64,000 nt of DNA from Linnemannia hyalina (GCA_019671135.1 JAHRHY010000008.1:1240001-1304000); one strand, 5' to 3'. Positions 26,714 to 40,612 are shown, numbered from the stretch's first letter. Notes: generated by a model from the letters alone, not told the origin. Made by a program: numbers and translations.

Positions 26714-28140
26714 TGTGTGGATGAGTTGTTGTTGTTGTTGTTGTTGTTCTTGCTGATGCTTTTGCTGTGAATATGCTGTGTTGCTGAGAGTATGTCGTAA
26801 CAATGATGATTTGAGTTGTGTCGTAGCAAATGGTGAATGAGGAATGTGAAAAGGGTGAAAAGGCGGAGGAGTGGAGAGAAGCGAAGGAAAAAACCGAGAA
26901 GGTGAAGGACACAGCAATCGCGATATATACTTCTGAACTGCCAAGAACAGACCCCCCCTCTTCCAAAGAAGGGAAATAATTATGCAACAAGCGACGCCAA
27001 GACTCCACTGGAGGAGAGCACCGACCCGACAAAAGAGTTCAATTCCTCCACGTATTCGTATCCTTTCTCTCACACCCTGTGTAACTTTATACCCACATGT
27101 CAGTCTTGGCCTCTCTTCACTCCAAAGCACACATACATATCCACACGCCACCATTCAAGAGATAACCTATGCCAGCTCAGTAGCACTGAGCAGGTTGACG
27201 TGCCAAATTGGACAGGCTACAGGCTAGGGCAATTGAACAAACACCCTTTACTACTAACCACAACAGAGTTCAGTCAGCAAGGTAAGTGGCTTTGACGAGA
27301 GAGCAACGGCAAGATCAAGAAGAGGAAGAGAACCTGCAAGATGACAAGGAGGAACTAGATCGCCAAGCAGACAAGGAGCAAGCCAGCCAGGTCCCCGCTT
27401 TTTGCCCTTTGCGGACATGAATGCCGAAAGGGGAAGGGAAGCGGCCAATCTTTGAGACAAGTTGTTAGTGTACTGTACACCCCCGCATAGGAGCGCTTTC
27501 CGATTTCAGCACAAGGTTCCTTCTTCTCCCTGCAGATTCGAGCACCGACACTGTTTTTCACTTTTCTTACTTTATTATTATGATAACCAACCTTCGTCCT
27601 GAGTCAGGCAGTGAGCTTGCTCGCATGGCAGCCATGTTTGTTTATTTTTTTCGTGGTTGCTTTTCTTTTTGCAAATAGAGGGCCAGTATACATTCCTCGA
27701 TAGTGAACAATCACTGCGTGAGGTGAGACAAGAGTGAGATCAGGAACCAGGCTGGTGACCCTCAAGTGAGAGTGAAAAAAAAGAAGCCACAAGTACCACT
27801 TACACAGCCACCATTCAGGCAGCTTGCTGTACCCCCAACTCATTGAGCTGACCCGACTGAGTTGAATTGAACGGAAAAAAAGTTTTTCTGCTGTCAACAA
27901 CAGACCATTGACAAGCAGACTGCCCTGATTTGTCTTCCCCTGGATCCCCGCCTTTTGACTCTTTCTTTTTTTGTCTTCCTCTTTTCTCTTTCTTGTCTTC
28001 CCTTCCGACCCACCCCTCCACTCTCATCCACTCCCTCCTCCCCCTCCTCTCCTCTTTCTCCTTCTCTCCCCCCTCTCTCTACTCTCTCTATCCTTCACCC
28101 ACACCCATACACCTTCATATTACACGTCCGGCAGACACAA
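26714..28140. other. Divergent promoter region between orphan hydrophobic gene and purine permease
   Basis: About 1.4 kb. The left edge holds a GTT run (26725-26749) that would lie in the orphan gene's leader. The right end (27955-28100) is a long CT-rich tract before the permease start. No coding gene is convincing here. Confidence 0.55.
26725..26749. repeat. GTT/CAA trinucleotide repeat
   Basis: Eight GTT units just upstream of the orphan hydrophobic protein start on its template side. If the upstream in-frame ATG were used it would encode a run of glutamines. Confidence 0.85.
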
Positions 28141-30325
28141 ATGACAAGCGAAATCACATCAGAGCCAACGGCGGCAACCCCTCCCGTCTACGAGATCACA
28201 TCCGATCCAAAGCACGACGAACTCGAGGACACCGCAGCCAAGATCCCCTCCCTCAACACCATCTACAACAAGTTCTTCACAAAGGACGGCTGGCTCGGCG
28301 ACTACGACTATGCCTTCCTCTGCATGCCCACCATTCCCTGCCTCGGCAAAAAGTCCAATCGCCAGCCTCCCTTCTTTGGCCTCAAGACTAAGCTTCCCGT
28401 CTTACTCTCCATCGTCATGGGTAAGCGCTAACTTATGTCTTTTCTTTTTTTTTTCAGCAGAGGACCCTTGCCCCCTTCCTCCCGTTTCACTTTGCTAACC
28501 GTGCTCCTTTCTTTCGAACAGGATTCCAGCACGCTTTGGCCATGATTGCTGGTGTGGTCACCCCTGTGTTGATCATGTCTGGCCCTGGTACAGGAAATAT
28601 GAACCTCGACATGCCCACCCGCTCCTACATGCTCTCTGCCTCGCTGATCTCCTCCGGAATCCTTTCCTTGATCCAAATCACCCGCTTCAGACTCTTCAAC
28701 ACAAAGTACTACCTCGGTACCGGTCTTCTTTCCGTCGTCGGCACCAGTTTCAACTTTGTCCCAACCTTTGGCGTAAGTCATTCTTCCCATTCTAGATCAA
28801 CAACAACAAACAAGGGAAGATTAGGGGGATCGAATATCTATCAGGGATCGACAAATCGATTGACAATCTTATTTTTTTTCTAATATCCCCCTTTTTTTAG
28901 GCTATGACAACCCGTATGTACTTGAGCGGCCAATGTCCTATGGGTTTGGCTCCCGATGGTATCACACCTGTGCAGCTTCCCTGTCCTGAGGCGTGGGGTG
29001 CCTTTCTTGGAACCTGCATGCTCTGCTCGATCATCGAGATCCTCTTGGCCTTCCTCCCTCCTAAGATCATGAAGAACTTGTTCCCTCCCGTCGTCACCGG
29101 TGTCACTGTCTTTTTGATTGGAGCCAAGCTCATTGGAACCGGATTGACTCAGTGGGCCGGTGGTTCGGGGCCTTGCAGCGCCATGCCCGCCGAGGGTTTC
29201 TTCTCTGTCTGCCCCAACCTTGGAGCCCCCAACGCTGCTCCCTGGGCTTCGCCTCAATGGATCGGACTTGGCTTCTTGGTCTTCATGACCATTATGTTTG
29301 TCGAGTTCTTTGGCTCTCCTTTCATGCGCAATGCCCAAGTTGTCATTGGTCTTATTGTCGGTCTTGTTGTCGCTGCCGCTACTGGCTACACCGATATTTC
29401 GACCCTGGATGACGCCCCTACCATCACTTTCTTGTGGGTGAAGAACTTTACCACCTTCCCTTTGTCAATCTACGCCCCTGCCATCATTCCACTGCTGGTC
29501 ACCTACGTCCTAACGATGGTCGAGGCTATTGGAGATGTCACCGCTTCGTGTGAGGTCTCGAGATTGGCTGTTGAAGGACGTGAGTTCGAGTCTCGCATTC
29601 AGGGTGGTGTTTTGGCCGATGGTCTGGGTGGTTTCCTCTCTGCCGTCATGACCAACTCGCCCATGTCTGTCTTTGCCCAGAACAACGGTATCATCGCCCT
29701 TACCAGGTAACGTCTACACTCACTCTGTGCATTTATTTACTGATTTAATTTTCTCCACAAAAAGACACCGACATATCATTCCTCCTTTTCTTCTCAATTA
29801 CTTATTAGATGTGCAAACGCATCGGCAGGATACATGTGCTGCTTCTTCTTGGTCTTGATGGGCGTCTTCTCCAAGTTCGGATCCCTCTTCCTCATGATCC
29901 CCGACTCTGTCCTCGGAGGCATGACCACCTTCCTCTTTGCCAACGTTGCCTCGTCCGGCATGCGCATCCTTGCCTTCTTGAAGTGGACCCGTCGTGATCG
30001 TTTCATCGTCTCGGCTGCCATTTCTCTTGGTTTGGGTGTCTCTCTCATCCCCAACGCCTTAACTCACTTCTTGTCCTACAACGGCACTTCTAGTGTCTTG
30101 ATCGGCCTCGTCGACTCGATCAACATTATTCTCTCAACCGGATTCTGTGTTGGCGCCATTATCGCCATTGTCCTCAATCAGCTCCTGCCCGAAGAGAAGC
30201 CTGAGGAGATGGAGAGGGAGTTGGCCGAGGGCGTTCGTCAGGCCGACAGCAAGCAGGCTGCCAAGATTGCGGCCGAAATGGAGGAGGCCGCCAACGGCGA
30301 CAAGTCTAGCATGAAGCACTTGTAA
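28141..30325 (+). CDS. Nucleobase-ascorbate (NCS2) transporter, uric acid-xanthine permease type
   Basis: Proton-coupled uptake of purines such as urate and xanthine at the plasma membrane. Exons 28141-28420, 28522-28772, 28901-29706 and 29809-30325 give 617 aa. The start MTSEITSEPT leads a hydrophilic N-terminus, then GDYDYAFLCMPTIPCLGKK precedes the first helix, as in UapA and UapC. The family signature [QEP]NxGxxxxT[RKG] appears as QNNGIIALTR at the end of exon 3, split from its last base by the intron. DGITPVQLPCPEAWGAFLG and TMVEAIGDVTASCEVS are further family blocks. About 12-14 hydrophobic segments can be counted. The tail is acidic and Ala/Lys-rich (EEKPEEMERELAEG). Substrate choice between urate, xanthine and other purines cannot be settled by eye. 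No purine catabolic genes flank it. Confidence 0.93.
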
Positions 30326-30841
30326 ACAAAAAGTGCTTGTTTTATACTCCATTTATTTTTGCAGGATCGAAACCACAACTTTCTTACACTATTTTAATAT
30401 CCTCCTCCTCATCACACTCCAACTTCCATACTCACTTCAGCATTGTACAATTCCCCCCGCATCGTCTTCATTCGTAATAAATTCATTTTTCAATCATAAC
30501 GATACTTTCGTCGTTCTGTTTTTTTTTCTTGACAAGATGCTCTTTCCTCGCGTAAACATGATTTTCGTTTGTTTTTTTTTCTTGAAAGGAGATAACTTTC
30601 AATAATACCTTACGACTCGCTATTATCATGTTTTTCTTCGCTCTTTCATGTTTGAGGACCAGGTAGCAATGGTTTAGAGAGAAATGTTCATCACACAAAA
30701 GGAATAGATAGTTCTTTAATTATTCAGAACAAAATCCTCGAAAGGGGCAAGGGTTTTCATAAGAGTACGTTGGGGGGGAGGGTCATTAGCAGGGTACGAA
30801 AAAATCAATAAATGCGCCGCGCCTCAATTACCGCCGGCGGC
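30326..30841. other. Convergent intergenic region, permease and STT4 3' ends
   Basis: 516 bp of AT-rich sequence with several T runs. It contains AATAAA at 30476-30481 on the plus strand, about 150 bases after the permease stop, a likely poly(A) signal. No gene seen. Confidence 0.55.
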
Positions 30842-33800
30842 TTAGTAAGGGATACCGTTGGTCGCCTTCTGGAAGGAGTCGTAGAGGACGGTACGCTTGT
30901 TGAGGTAGGACTCATCAACTCTCTCCAGAATAAACTCTGCAGCCGAACGCTCAGACCGATCCAACTGGAAACGCGACCGCATCCTCTTAATCGTCTCGCC
31001 ACGGAAACAAGGCAGACCCGACTCGAGCATCAACGAGACCAACCGCATGATCTGTTCCGCATAAGGACGCGATGCCAAGAAGGCTTTAACGCAAAGCTCA
31101 CAGAACCATCTGTATCCCTGGTCTTCAACACTGGATCCCATGATCTGGATCATTTCCGAGGTCAATTTGAAAGGGGACGATTCAAAGTTGATGTTTCCTC
31201 CAGGAGAGATATCGAGGATGAATCCGAAATCAATGTGGATCACATGGCCCTCGTCATCGATCATGATGTTTCCGTTGTGGCGATCCTTGAACTGGAGGAG
31301 GTACGAGATCACACTGTAGGAGGCGACAGATTGAATAAAGTTGTTACGGGCCTTTTGGTATTCGATCGAGTCGACGCCGCCATATTTGGTGACAAAGTAG
31401 TCCTGAAGGTTGTTGACCTTTTCGCGTCCTAGCTGGTCACGCGAGATCGAATTGGGGATGACATCGATCATACCGCAGCCGGGGGCGGTCGCGACAATGC
31501 GGTAGGGGAAAAGGTACAGGTCCAGACCGACGTTGGTGAAGATGTTTTTGAAGACCGCGATCAATTGAATGGCCAACACGTCCTGGCGACAGTCGTCTCC
31601 GACCTTGAAAATCGCAGATTGCCAGACATCATAGGTCTTGGGGACGCTGTCTTCCTCGTCCTGGCCTGAGGCATCGCCGCTGCGCTTCATGATAGCCTTG
31701 GTCAAGCTAGACTCCTCACGGGTCTTGCGGACCTTGAAGGTTGCCATGAAGGGGGTCTTGGCGTGGGACTGGAGAGGACGACCAGACGTCTTGTCAATGT
31801 CGACGACAACACCCTCGGGGTTACTGGGCAGGTAGACTCCCACATCCATCACAATCTTGGCCATCTCCTCGTCAATCTTCTTCTTCTTCTCAGGCTTTGT
31901 CTTCTTGACTAGGGGCATGAGCGTACCAGAGATCGAAGTGACCTGGTTGAAAAAGGTAAACTCGCGCTCGTAAAAGCTCTTGGCCTCACCCGAGAGTCCG
32001 TTGACAATGTTGTCGATGATGCGGTCCAGAGTAGGTTTGAGGGCGTCGGGGACCTCACACTTGTTGTCGCGGAACATGTTCGCTTTCATATTCCAGATGA
32101 TCTGATGGGCAAACAGCTGCGACACACGGGCGGCGCGCATGATGTACTTCTCGACATAACCCAAATCGTCGTGGCGAAGGGCCTGGACAATCTGAGGGAC
32201 GTAGAAGAAGACGACCTCGACGGGAGAGTGCTCCAAAGAACGCATGGCGTACTGAAGGACCATGGGGTTACTATGGAAGGCGGGCTGGAAGTATGAGATC
32301 GCGGTGATCGAAGGAACGGGCTGCCAGAAGAGCAGGTACTTGAGCTGAGCGGCCGAGTAACGGAAAGTGCCCTCGCCCAGGAGGATCTGGATCGCGTCCG
32401 AATCATTGACGGCAGCAAAGGGGTCCATAGCAAGGAGTTGGCCCAACTCGCTGGGGATGATGTTGTTCTTGAAACGAGACATCAACTGGAAGGCCAGGCT
32501 GGGTGAAACCGACCAGGCAAAGCGGACCATGTTGCGCCAGCCCTCCTCAGAGTAACCCTTCTCTTGGGCGTTATCAGAGCCATTTCCACTGCTGGCGTTG
32601 GCACCGCCGACGGCAATGGGGGTGGTCCAGACACCAAGACGGTTGAGCTCGTTCTCGGTCAGCAGGGAGAGAAGACGACGGGACTGAGTGTGCTTGCGGA
32701 TGATGGCATCGCGATTCAGATTCTCGGTAAAGACATAGTTGGCAGCCTGAGTACCAGCCTCGTCTTTGGCGCTCGAGAGGATAGTGTCCAACAAGATCTT
32801 GTCCTGCTCCAAGGCAGCCGCAAACTCCTTCATGACGCGAGTCTCGGTCCTGCTCAGCAGACGGTTACCACCAAAGGACCAGCGGGGAGAGAGCTTGAAC
32901 CAGGAAAGCGCCGAAAGGTACAAGGCCGAGCGGATCTGGTACTCGATCAAAGCCTCCATATGATCGCTACGGAGGAGACGAAGACCGAGAAGAAGCAACT
33001 GGAAGCGACCCTCTCTGGCCAAGGGGTGGGTACTCATCTTGTGCTCCTTGGCAAATGTCAACTGGATCAAACGAGTAAAAGTGTCGATCATGTCGCGGTT
33101 GCGATAGCGGGTCGCCTGGAATCTGGAGGATAAGAACTCGATCCAGATAAGGTGAGGCGAGAACAAGTAGGATGCAATCTTGTAGCTTCTCTGACGAGCC
33201 TTCTTGTCCGTAGGGGCATACTCCATGCGCACGCGGAAGGGATCTTCAGGATCCAAGAGGGAGGAGAAGAGACCCTTCTGGTGACGGCAGGCCCAGTCCC
33301 ACCCAGCAGCGACCTCGGCCATGAGACGCTTCTCGACCGCGGGCTTCTCGGTGATGAGCCAGTTCCAGACAGAGGTACCGATCTTCAAACTGTCAGGGGT
33401 GAAGAGGTAGATGGGAATCCAGGCAACCATCTTGACCAGCTCCTCGTCGACTTTGTCGAGGGTTATAATAGCGCTGACAGCGCGATGAAGAGCATTGGCC
33501 AAATCCTTGTTCGAGACAAATTGATCAGCCTTGACCTGCTGCGCCATCTTTTGCAAGTTCTCGCGGAGGGCAGGCAGCTGGCTAGGGAGAACAGTTCCAG
33601 TCTGCTGGCTAAAGGCACTCGAAAAGTTCTCCATACCGCCAACCTCGCCCTGGTAACGACGACGGGCCGAGAACTCCTGGAAAAAGACCGAGGAGCTGTC
33701 GAGGAGAACACCGGGGATGCTGCCGAGGTTTCCATCGAAGCAGTTGTGAGACTTTGTCAAGTCCTTGCCGGAACGAGCAGCAAGGATGCGACCCATGTGG

Positions 33801-36800
33801 ACACGGCTGATACCAGTGTGGATCTTCTCCGAATCGGCGAGGTAATCCTGCAAGAGCGCATCGACCTCCTGAGGAGAGTTCTCCATGGCGACAGCAACCC
33901 ATCTGCGGGTCAGCTCCACAAACTTGGAGAGCAACTCGCGACGGTAAGGGTACGAGTCGGGCAGATTGATGGTTACGTTGACCTTGGTCGACGTGAAGCT
34001 GTAAACGGGGCAGTACTCATCCGTCATCTCGTTCTCGCAACCAAGCCAGAGGAGCTCGCTCAACTCGAGCACAAGGGCCAACAAGTTCTTGTCGCACATC
34101 AGCTGAGGGAAGTTGCCTATCAGACGATGAATCCACTTGACAGCCAAGGCGCTGACACGCCTCAAACGATGAGCGCATCCAATGATCAAGTTGCGAACCT
34201 GGAGACGGGTCTTGTCGTCCAAGGAGTGAGCCAAGACCTTGGCCTGGGACTCGGAAGTAAAGACGTTAATGGCCTGATCGGCAATGGCCTCCAAACAGGT
34301 CGAAAGAACGCTGTCGTTGACGCCAGTGTTCATAAAGTACTTCAAGACAATGGAGCAATCGCCACCATGACGGCTGCGAAGGGTCTCGACGTGATAAACG
34401 GACAACAAGAAGACAACCTTAGCCGAGCTGAGAGTCTTGATCGCAACAGCCTGACCAGGCAAGTAGCTGGTCAAGGTAGCGCGCATAGCCGCCTTCTGAT
34501 CATCAGCAATACCACGGGGAAGAACAGAGTTGTGCTCCAACTCGCCCTCCAAATAAGCCGTCGCGCTGTGCTCATCCGAGACCAGAGCAGGGGTCTTGCA
34601 AGCAATCACAGCCATAGCCGAGCTCCACTCCTTGTACCAGGGCGAGTCCTTGACAAACTCGAAGAGAACACAGTGAGCCCAGAGATCACGGAAGAGCTTG
34701 ACATCCTCCTTGGAGTGCTTGACGTGCTGTTCAAAGTCATCGTGGGACAACAGCTGGGCTAGTATAGGGAGAACCAAGCCCAGACCACCAGACTGCAAGT
34801 TCATCTTGTTCTGGTTGCGCTTGGTGGTGTGGTGGTGATGCTGCGACGAAGACTGGATCTGGACACCCTTCTCGACAAAGAGTTTGAGCAAGGTGACCAT
34901 GTAGGCATGGTAGAACTCGGGACGAGAGTTGATCGTCGTGGCCAAACGAAGAAGAGACTCGATGACCTATATAATTTTTTCATAGTTGAACACAAGTTAG
35001 CAAATCGATTTATCGTAACATAAATGAGTCCCATGTCTATGGACAAAAAAGTAATTACTTACAGCTTCAGCAAGTTCCTTAGAGGTGGCCTTGTTGTCAT
35101 GAGAATTAGGCCCACTGTGGGAGTGCTTGGCGAGGTTGGAGAAGATCTGGGTAATGTCGTTGAACGAGGCTAACGAACCAGTCAACGCAATATCGGTCAG
35201 GCGCTTGACGATCACGCAGTCCAAGTAAGCACTGTGGTGGCGAACCTGCTGGGCAAGCATCGACAAAACCAAAGGAGTAATCTATTGAACAAACATCGTA
35301 TCACATAGATGTTAGTCAGACATTCTTTTGCGTCGAGTTGTAGAAAACAAGGGATGGGTACACGATGGTCGTATCTAAAGACGAACCTTCTCGCTCTTAT
35401 AGATGCAGGCAATCTTGGAGATGGCGATGATGACATTCTCCTGAACGACGACAGACTGTTCATCAACAGCAACGTGCTTGTCCTTGGAGCTGTTGTGCTT
35501 GTAAAGGGTGTTGAGCAAAGCGTAGACAATCGACATGGCTGCCTCCTCATCAATGGAGAAATGCTTCAATGTCTGGGCAAGACGTTCGGCGGCAACCTCC
35601 TGAGTCAAACCGGCGGTAGTGCTCTTGAAGGCGTTGGAAGGAGTGATCAAGAACTGCTGCAGCAGTGCTGTCATCTCTCCGTTGGCATCCTGGAAGCTAT
35701 TACATGGATAGATTCAAAAGTGCGGTCGGCTTGTTAATAATTTTGGTCAATGAAAAGGGCATAAAAATGTACACAAAAAAAGGCTGGGGGTGGAGAAAAA
35801 TGTGAACGTACTTGATTCCCAAGATGGCGGCACAATCCAACGAGGCACGGTGAATCTGGGACTCGTCAGTGCGGAGCTGGTTGAATAGGCTGTGGGAGAT
35901 GTGGGTAGGGAGGACATCGTCCAGTTCATGAATGTAAACGCTGGCAAGAGCCGCCAATTGCTACAAGAGAGAGAGAGAAAGATAATTTTATCAGTTAGGG
36001 TAGGTACAGCCAAGCAAAAACAACTGTTGATATTAGAGGGGGACTTACAAGAGCGACACTCATGATCTCGCGGTAGTAGAACTCGCTTGAGACAGACCCT
36101 TTGGCCAAGAGATCGTTGGCAAACACGCGCATGTCAGACAGGAACTGGAGTGACATGATGTACTCGGCTCTCAAGACCTTGGTCAAGTCAGTCCGGACGG
36201 CCACGTCAGTGCGCCTGAATGCCTTGGTCAAAAGCGAGGTCCAAATGATCTCAAAGGACTGAGTAGCAGCTGTCAAAGGCTTGATAATGATGTCGGCGTG
36301 AGCAGAGGGCTTCTCGTCCTCGCTGCTGTATTCAAGGGTATGTCTAGCCTTGCCGCTGAGGGCTAGTGCCTCGACATCAGCCTCGACCTGCTGCTCCTGG
36401 GTCAATTGAACCTTGGCTGTGTTTGCTTCAATCAGACGAGCAATCATGTTGCGCTTGACGGTCAGAACTTGCAAGACAACGCGGTTGGAGCTGAGGAGGA
36501 TGTTGTCACGAGCATAGGTAGCAAGGACGCGACGGGCATAGGAGGTCGAAGGCTCCTGGGTAATGGTATCGATAGCCTTGCGGATATGCTCAGAGGTACT
36601 GTTGGAGAGCAGGGCGTTCGAGTGTGAAACCAGGTTGGCAAAGTCGTGAGACTCGAATTCGAATTTGGAGCTCTCCAAGGCAGTCAAAAGACCGTTCAAC
36701 GAAGGCAACACGAACTCGCAAACCTTGTCAGCTATCATGGGTTGACATGATGCAAGAAGAGGGGTTAGAGTAGGTGATAAGGGTTGAAAAGGATTACTAC

Positions 36801-37694
36801 AAAAACGCAGCATATAAGTTTCACATACCACTGCCGGATAGGACGATTGTTGAGAGCTTGTCAAAGTATGCCCAGACAGAGTCGAGAATATCCTGACGAG
36901 TCGAGGGCCTCTTGTTGGCGATGGTGAGGAGATGAGTGATGAAGCTGGCAGTAATGTTGTCAGCGGGGGACTTGCCTTCAGAAAGAGTATATTTCAGAAA
37001 TAGATGTGTTAGCACGAAGGACCTGGGAGCATTATCCCAAAACCTCGACTTTGCACAACCTTCATGCAAGATGATTTACCCTTGAGACCGAGGCCATCAC
37101 CAAACTTGTACTTTGGCAGCGAGTGAAGGTATCCACAAAGGCGAGGGACTAGGTCCTGGTCAAACTGGCCCGAGGACTCGGCAGCGAACTTTGCCTGTGC
37201 GATCAGGGCGTGTTGGTGGCGCATTGTCTATTCGAAGTTGAAGGAGATATTCAGGAACAGGAAAACGCGTAAATTAATCCGAGACAATAATCAGTTGGGA
37301 TGCTCTCCTCGTCAAAAAAAAGAATGCTTGTCTGTTGGTACCATCAGTCCGCCCTCGGACAGCACATGGTCCGAAGAGGTGCCGGCACCGTGGGATTCAC
37401 TCCCCTGGGGCTTGGGGGACGAGGGCTGGCTGGACAAGGGCAGAGAGGGACCAGCCCTAATAAGTCTCTGCACCTCGTCGTTAGAGGTGGCCGAGTCCTT
37501 GGCCAAGGTCGAAGCAAGACTCGAAAGAATCTGCGAGTGCAAGTCGAAGTCGACTCTGTTTGTAGGGGAGAGAGAGGAGAAGATGCCAAGAAGAGATGAG
37601 ATGAGTAAAAGAGTAGACAAGGTGAATGGGAGGTGAGATGGGGCGATGGAATTGACTGATGGTCGATTCGGTGGTGACGAACTTACGAAGGCAT
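30842..37694 (-). CDS. STT4: Phosphatidylinositol 4-kinase III alpha (STT4)
   Basis: Makes PI4P at the plasma membrane. Exons 37694-37687, 37555-37342, 37227-37080, 36975-36829, 36731-36049, 35960-35812, 35696-35387, 35281-35063 and 34966-30842 give 2000 aa, between yeast Stt4 (about 1900) and animal PI4KA (about 2100). The long alpha-solenoid N-terminus is followed by the lipid kinase unique/helical domain (FRYSAAQLKYLLFWQPVPS) and the catalytic domain. Visible motifs are FKVGDDCRQDVLAIQLI, PYRIVATAPGCGMIDVIPN, the catalytic loop FKDRHNGNIMID and the metal site HIDFGFILD. The end KATNGIPY matches the buried C-terminus typical of the family. The first coding exon is only 8 nt (MPS), so the start is less sure than the rest; the Met at 37222 is the fallback. 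Confidence 0.94.
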
Positions 37695-38801
37695 CTTATT
37701 TTTGTTTTGTTGTTATATGTGGGGGAGTGTGTTGTAGTTGTTGTTGCAGTTGTTGGTAGGGGGGAAGGGTTTTAATGAAAGGAAGATGTATAGAAGAGAG
37801 GAGGGAGTGAGAGTGCGAGGGAAGGGAGTGTATCTGAGGGAAACAAAGACGAAGAAGAAGAAGAGAAGAGGGAGAAATGAAAGAAAGAAAGAGAAGGCAG
37901 GTGTCAATTACCCAGGAACAATTAAAGGACAACACCTGATGGCGTTAGGAGAACACCTTAGGATGTGTTTGTATGCGCATTGGCATGTGGAGAGTGCTGC
38001 TCGTGCGAGCAGGCAACAACAGCAACAATTGTCTCCTGAGCAGAAAGTACAAAACAATTAGAAAAATGAGGGCTCACAAAGACACAAAGACACAGTGCCA
38101 CCCATTTGTACCGAATGCATTTCATCCCCATTCGCTTCGGTTGGAGGATGGGGAATTAAGCTTGGATTAGGAAAATAAAAGAGGATAGAGTATCACTCAG
38201 CACACATGTATGATACACCATTGTAAAGCGAACATGCTGAATGATCCACTCATGGACGACCACAGCAACAAGAACAACAGCAACAACAACAAGACAAGAA
38301 TTCGGTGTTGGGCGTAGGCCGTGCTCACCGTGCCTTTTCTTTCTTGTACGATGAACCCATGGCAACAATGCATTAACCTTGTCAAACATAGGCATCTTCT
38401 TTACCTAGAGACGCCCAACAAACGAAAACCGACAAGTGCAAGTCTGAGGTCAGAAAAGACTGCCGCGAACAACAATTTGAACTTCAGCGCAACAAGGCAT
38501 CGGCATTGATAGGAGCCAAGCGTATCGATTTGTCCATCCGTCTGCATCCTGTCTCGCTCCCATTCCCGCTCTCCCTCCCAGCATACCATTGCTCTGAAAT
38601 GTGTGCTAACTCCTTTTTTCCCGTTCATATTATGCCATTGACCACACGTGACCCATACCATTGCAGAGAAAAGAGAAAAAAGACAACGACCCATCCTTTG
38701 CAAAGCTCATCATCTTTCTTTTTTTTTCACTCCTTCAGATCTCCACCTTCAGCTCCCACCCTTCAAAAACACACTCAACACACAATATCAACAAATTCAC
38801 A
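37695..38801. other. Divergent promoter region between STT4 and transgelin
   Basis: 1.1 kb without a convincing gene. The left side is GA-rich on the plus strand (37790-37900), which is CT-rich for STT4. A CAA/CAG repeat stretch lies at about 38263-38293. The right side before the transgelin start is CT-rich and ends CACAATGAGC. Confidence 0.55.
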
Positions 38802-40416
38802 ATGAGCGGCCCCAGAAAGTACGGTATCGACAGAGGTAAGAACGACACAAGGACACTCTCTCATCCTACCTCCACAGCTGACTCCCCCTGAGCTTTAAAG
38901 TTTTCTGGGTGTGACCATGTCCACCCATGCAACCCCACCCTTTGCCATCACTTTTTTTTTGCGAGCACCACAGCTCATCTCGAACAACAGCCACTTACTC
39001 ACCTTTACCAAACACTTTCGTTGCTATCACAATAGAAATTGCTGCTAAGCTTGCAGCCAAGTACGACGTTGGACGTGAGGTCGAGGTAAGGGACAAAAAA
39101 AAATAAAGGAGGAAGGAGAATGGATGGATGGACAGGACACTTGAACCCCCTGACTCCTATGTCACACACATTTTTGCACGACCGTTTTCTTTTTGTTGGT
39201 CTACCTCCTTACCAACTGTATTCTTGCACTCTTAACTACCACTAGGCTCGCGAGTGGATTGAGACCGTCATTGGCGAGAAGTTCCCCTTTCCAGAGTTCC
39301 AGCCCTCGCTGAAGGATGGTGTCATCCTCTGCAAGTACGTGAGGATTCGACGCTGTTGTTGAAGTTTATTTTTGCAACGCACACCTCGAAGAGTATATTG
39401 CAGTCGCTCGATCGCTCACTCATTCGATCGTCTCTTCATTCCATCTCTCTATTTTTGCAATCGACTATCCACTGACGGCATGTTCAAATCATTAACGAAA
39501 ACAACTAGACTTATGAACGTCCTCATCCCCGGTTTCGTTAAGGTCAAGGCCTCCAAAATGCCTTTCATTCAGGTACGCTACGCACAATCATGGATTTCTT
39601 TCACCACATAACAACGACTGGCATCATACAACAACCATTGAGCCAACAGGATCGCAAAGATTTGCAATTTGCTGACTTTTCATCCCCCTTTTTTCTTGAA
39701 CCAACCACACATTGCTCATTGTATACTAGATGGAGAATATTGCCAAGTTCTTGCAGGGATGCGAGAAGCTTGGATGCCCCAAGCACGATCTTTTCCAGAC
39801 CATCGATTTGTACGAGAACAAGAACCCCGGCCAGGTTGTCGATGCCATCTTTTCCCTTTCGCGCCATGCTGCCAAGGCAGGAGTGGATATTCCCGTAAGT
39901 TAAACTAAAATTTTACCATCGTACCAAGTGGATGGGATGTTCCAACGGGACGCAGCGTTTTTTTACACTTTTGCTCTTTTATTTCCCTGCTAACTAAACC
40001 ACAATACTCCGCTCTATGCTCTGCTGTTGACATAAAATAGATTCTTGGACCCAAGTTGGCAGATAAGCATGTAAGGAACTCGTTTTTTTGGCTTGTCGCT
40101 TTTTTTCTTTCTCTTCTTTTTTCTATTTCTAACGTGGCATGATCTTCGAAGGAAAAATCATTTTTGTGAGCAACAGCGACATATGCAACGGTCGTACTGA
40201 CACAGCTTCTCTTTCTTGTGCTCACTATGCGCGTTCTTTTATACTCTTGAATTTAATTAGGAGGTTGAATTTTCGGAGGAAGTCTTGAACGCAGGAAAGC
40301 ATATTATCAACACTTTCCAGTACGGCTACAGCGGCGGGGCAAATCAGTCGGGAGTACGGAACGGTCGTCGCGAGATCGGAGGCATCGACCCCGGTCGTGG
40401 TCCCGTTGAGGCCTAA
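38802..40416 (+). CDS. SCP1: Transgelin/calponin-family actin bundler (Scp1-like)
   Basis: Small actin-filament cross-linker. Exons 38802-38835, 39036-39085, 39246-39334, 39509-39572, 39730-39894, 40041-40070 and 40261-40416 give 195 aa, the usual size. The start MSGPRKYGIDREIAAK precedes one calponin-homology domain (AREWIETVIG, FQPSLKDGVILCKLMN, MENIAKFLQGCEKLG, LFQTIDLYENKNPGQV). The tail holds one calponin-like repeat, YGYSGGANQSG followed by GRREIGGIDPGRG. One CH domain plus one repeat is the layout of yeast Scp1 and animal transgelin. The gene has seven exons for 588 coding bases, including a 30-nt exon. Its product would act on filaments made by the formin in the same window. Confidence 0.95.
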
Positions 40417-40612
40417 AAAGAAGCGACTCCACCTCTATGCCATGATCATGGCTCACAGGTCGCCCTTTTAGACATTTTGTTTTACCCCTTCGCATTCATT
40501 AGGAATACCCTTCGTCAATACATCCACCCCTCTATCCACCCCTCATGCGAGATTTTTTTTAGTACTTAATAGTGAGATAATTAAAGATAGAGGGAACCAA
40601 GGACAGCTTGCT

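Noticed and set aside
26714..27154. An N-terminal extension of the orphan hydrophobic protein from an upstream ATG at 27154
   Set aside because: The added region is CT-rich, low in complexity and leader-like. The ATG at 26713 has a better context and directly precedes the membrane anchor.
33152..34762. A 536-codon open frame on the plus strand
   Set aside because: It lies antisense to the conserved STT4 exon in a stretch of biased codon use; its translation has no domain features, and the opposite strand encodes a conserved protein.
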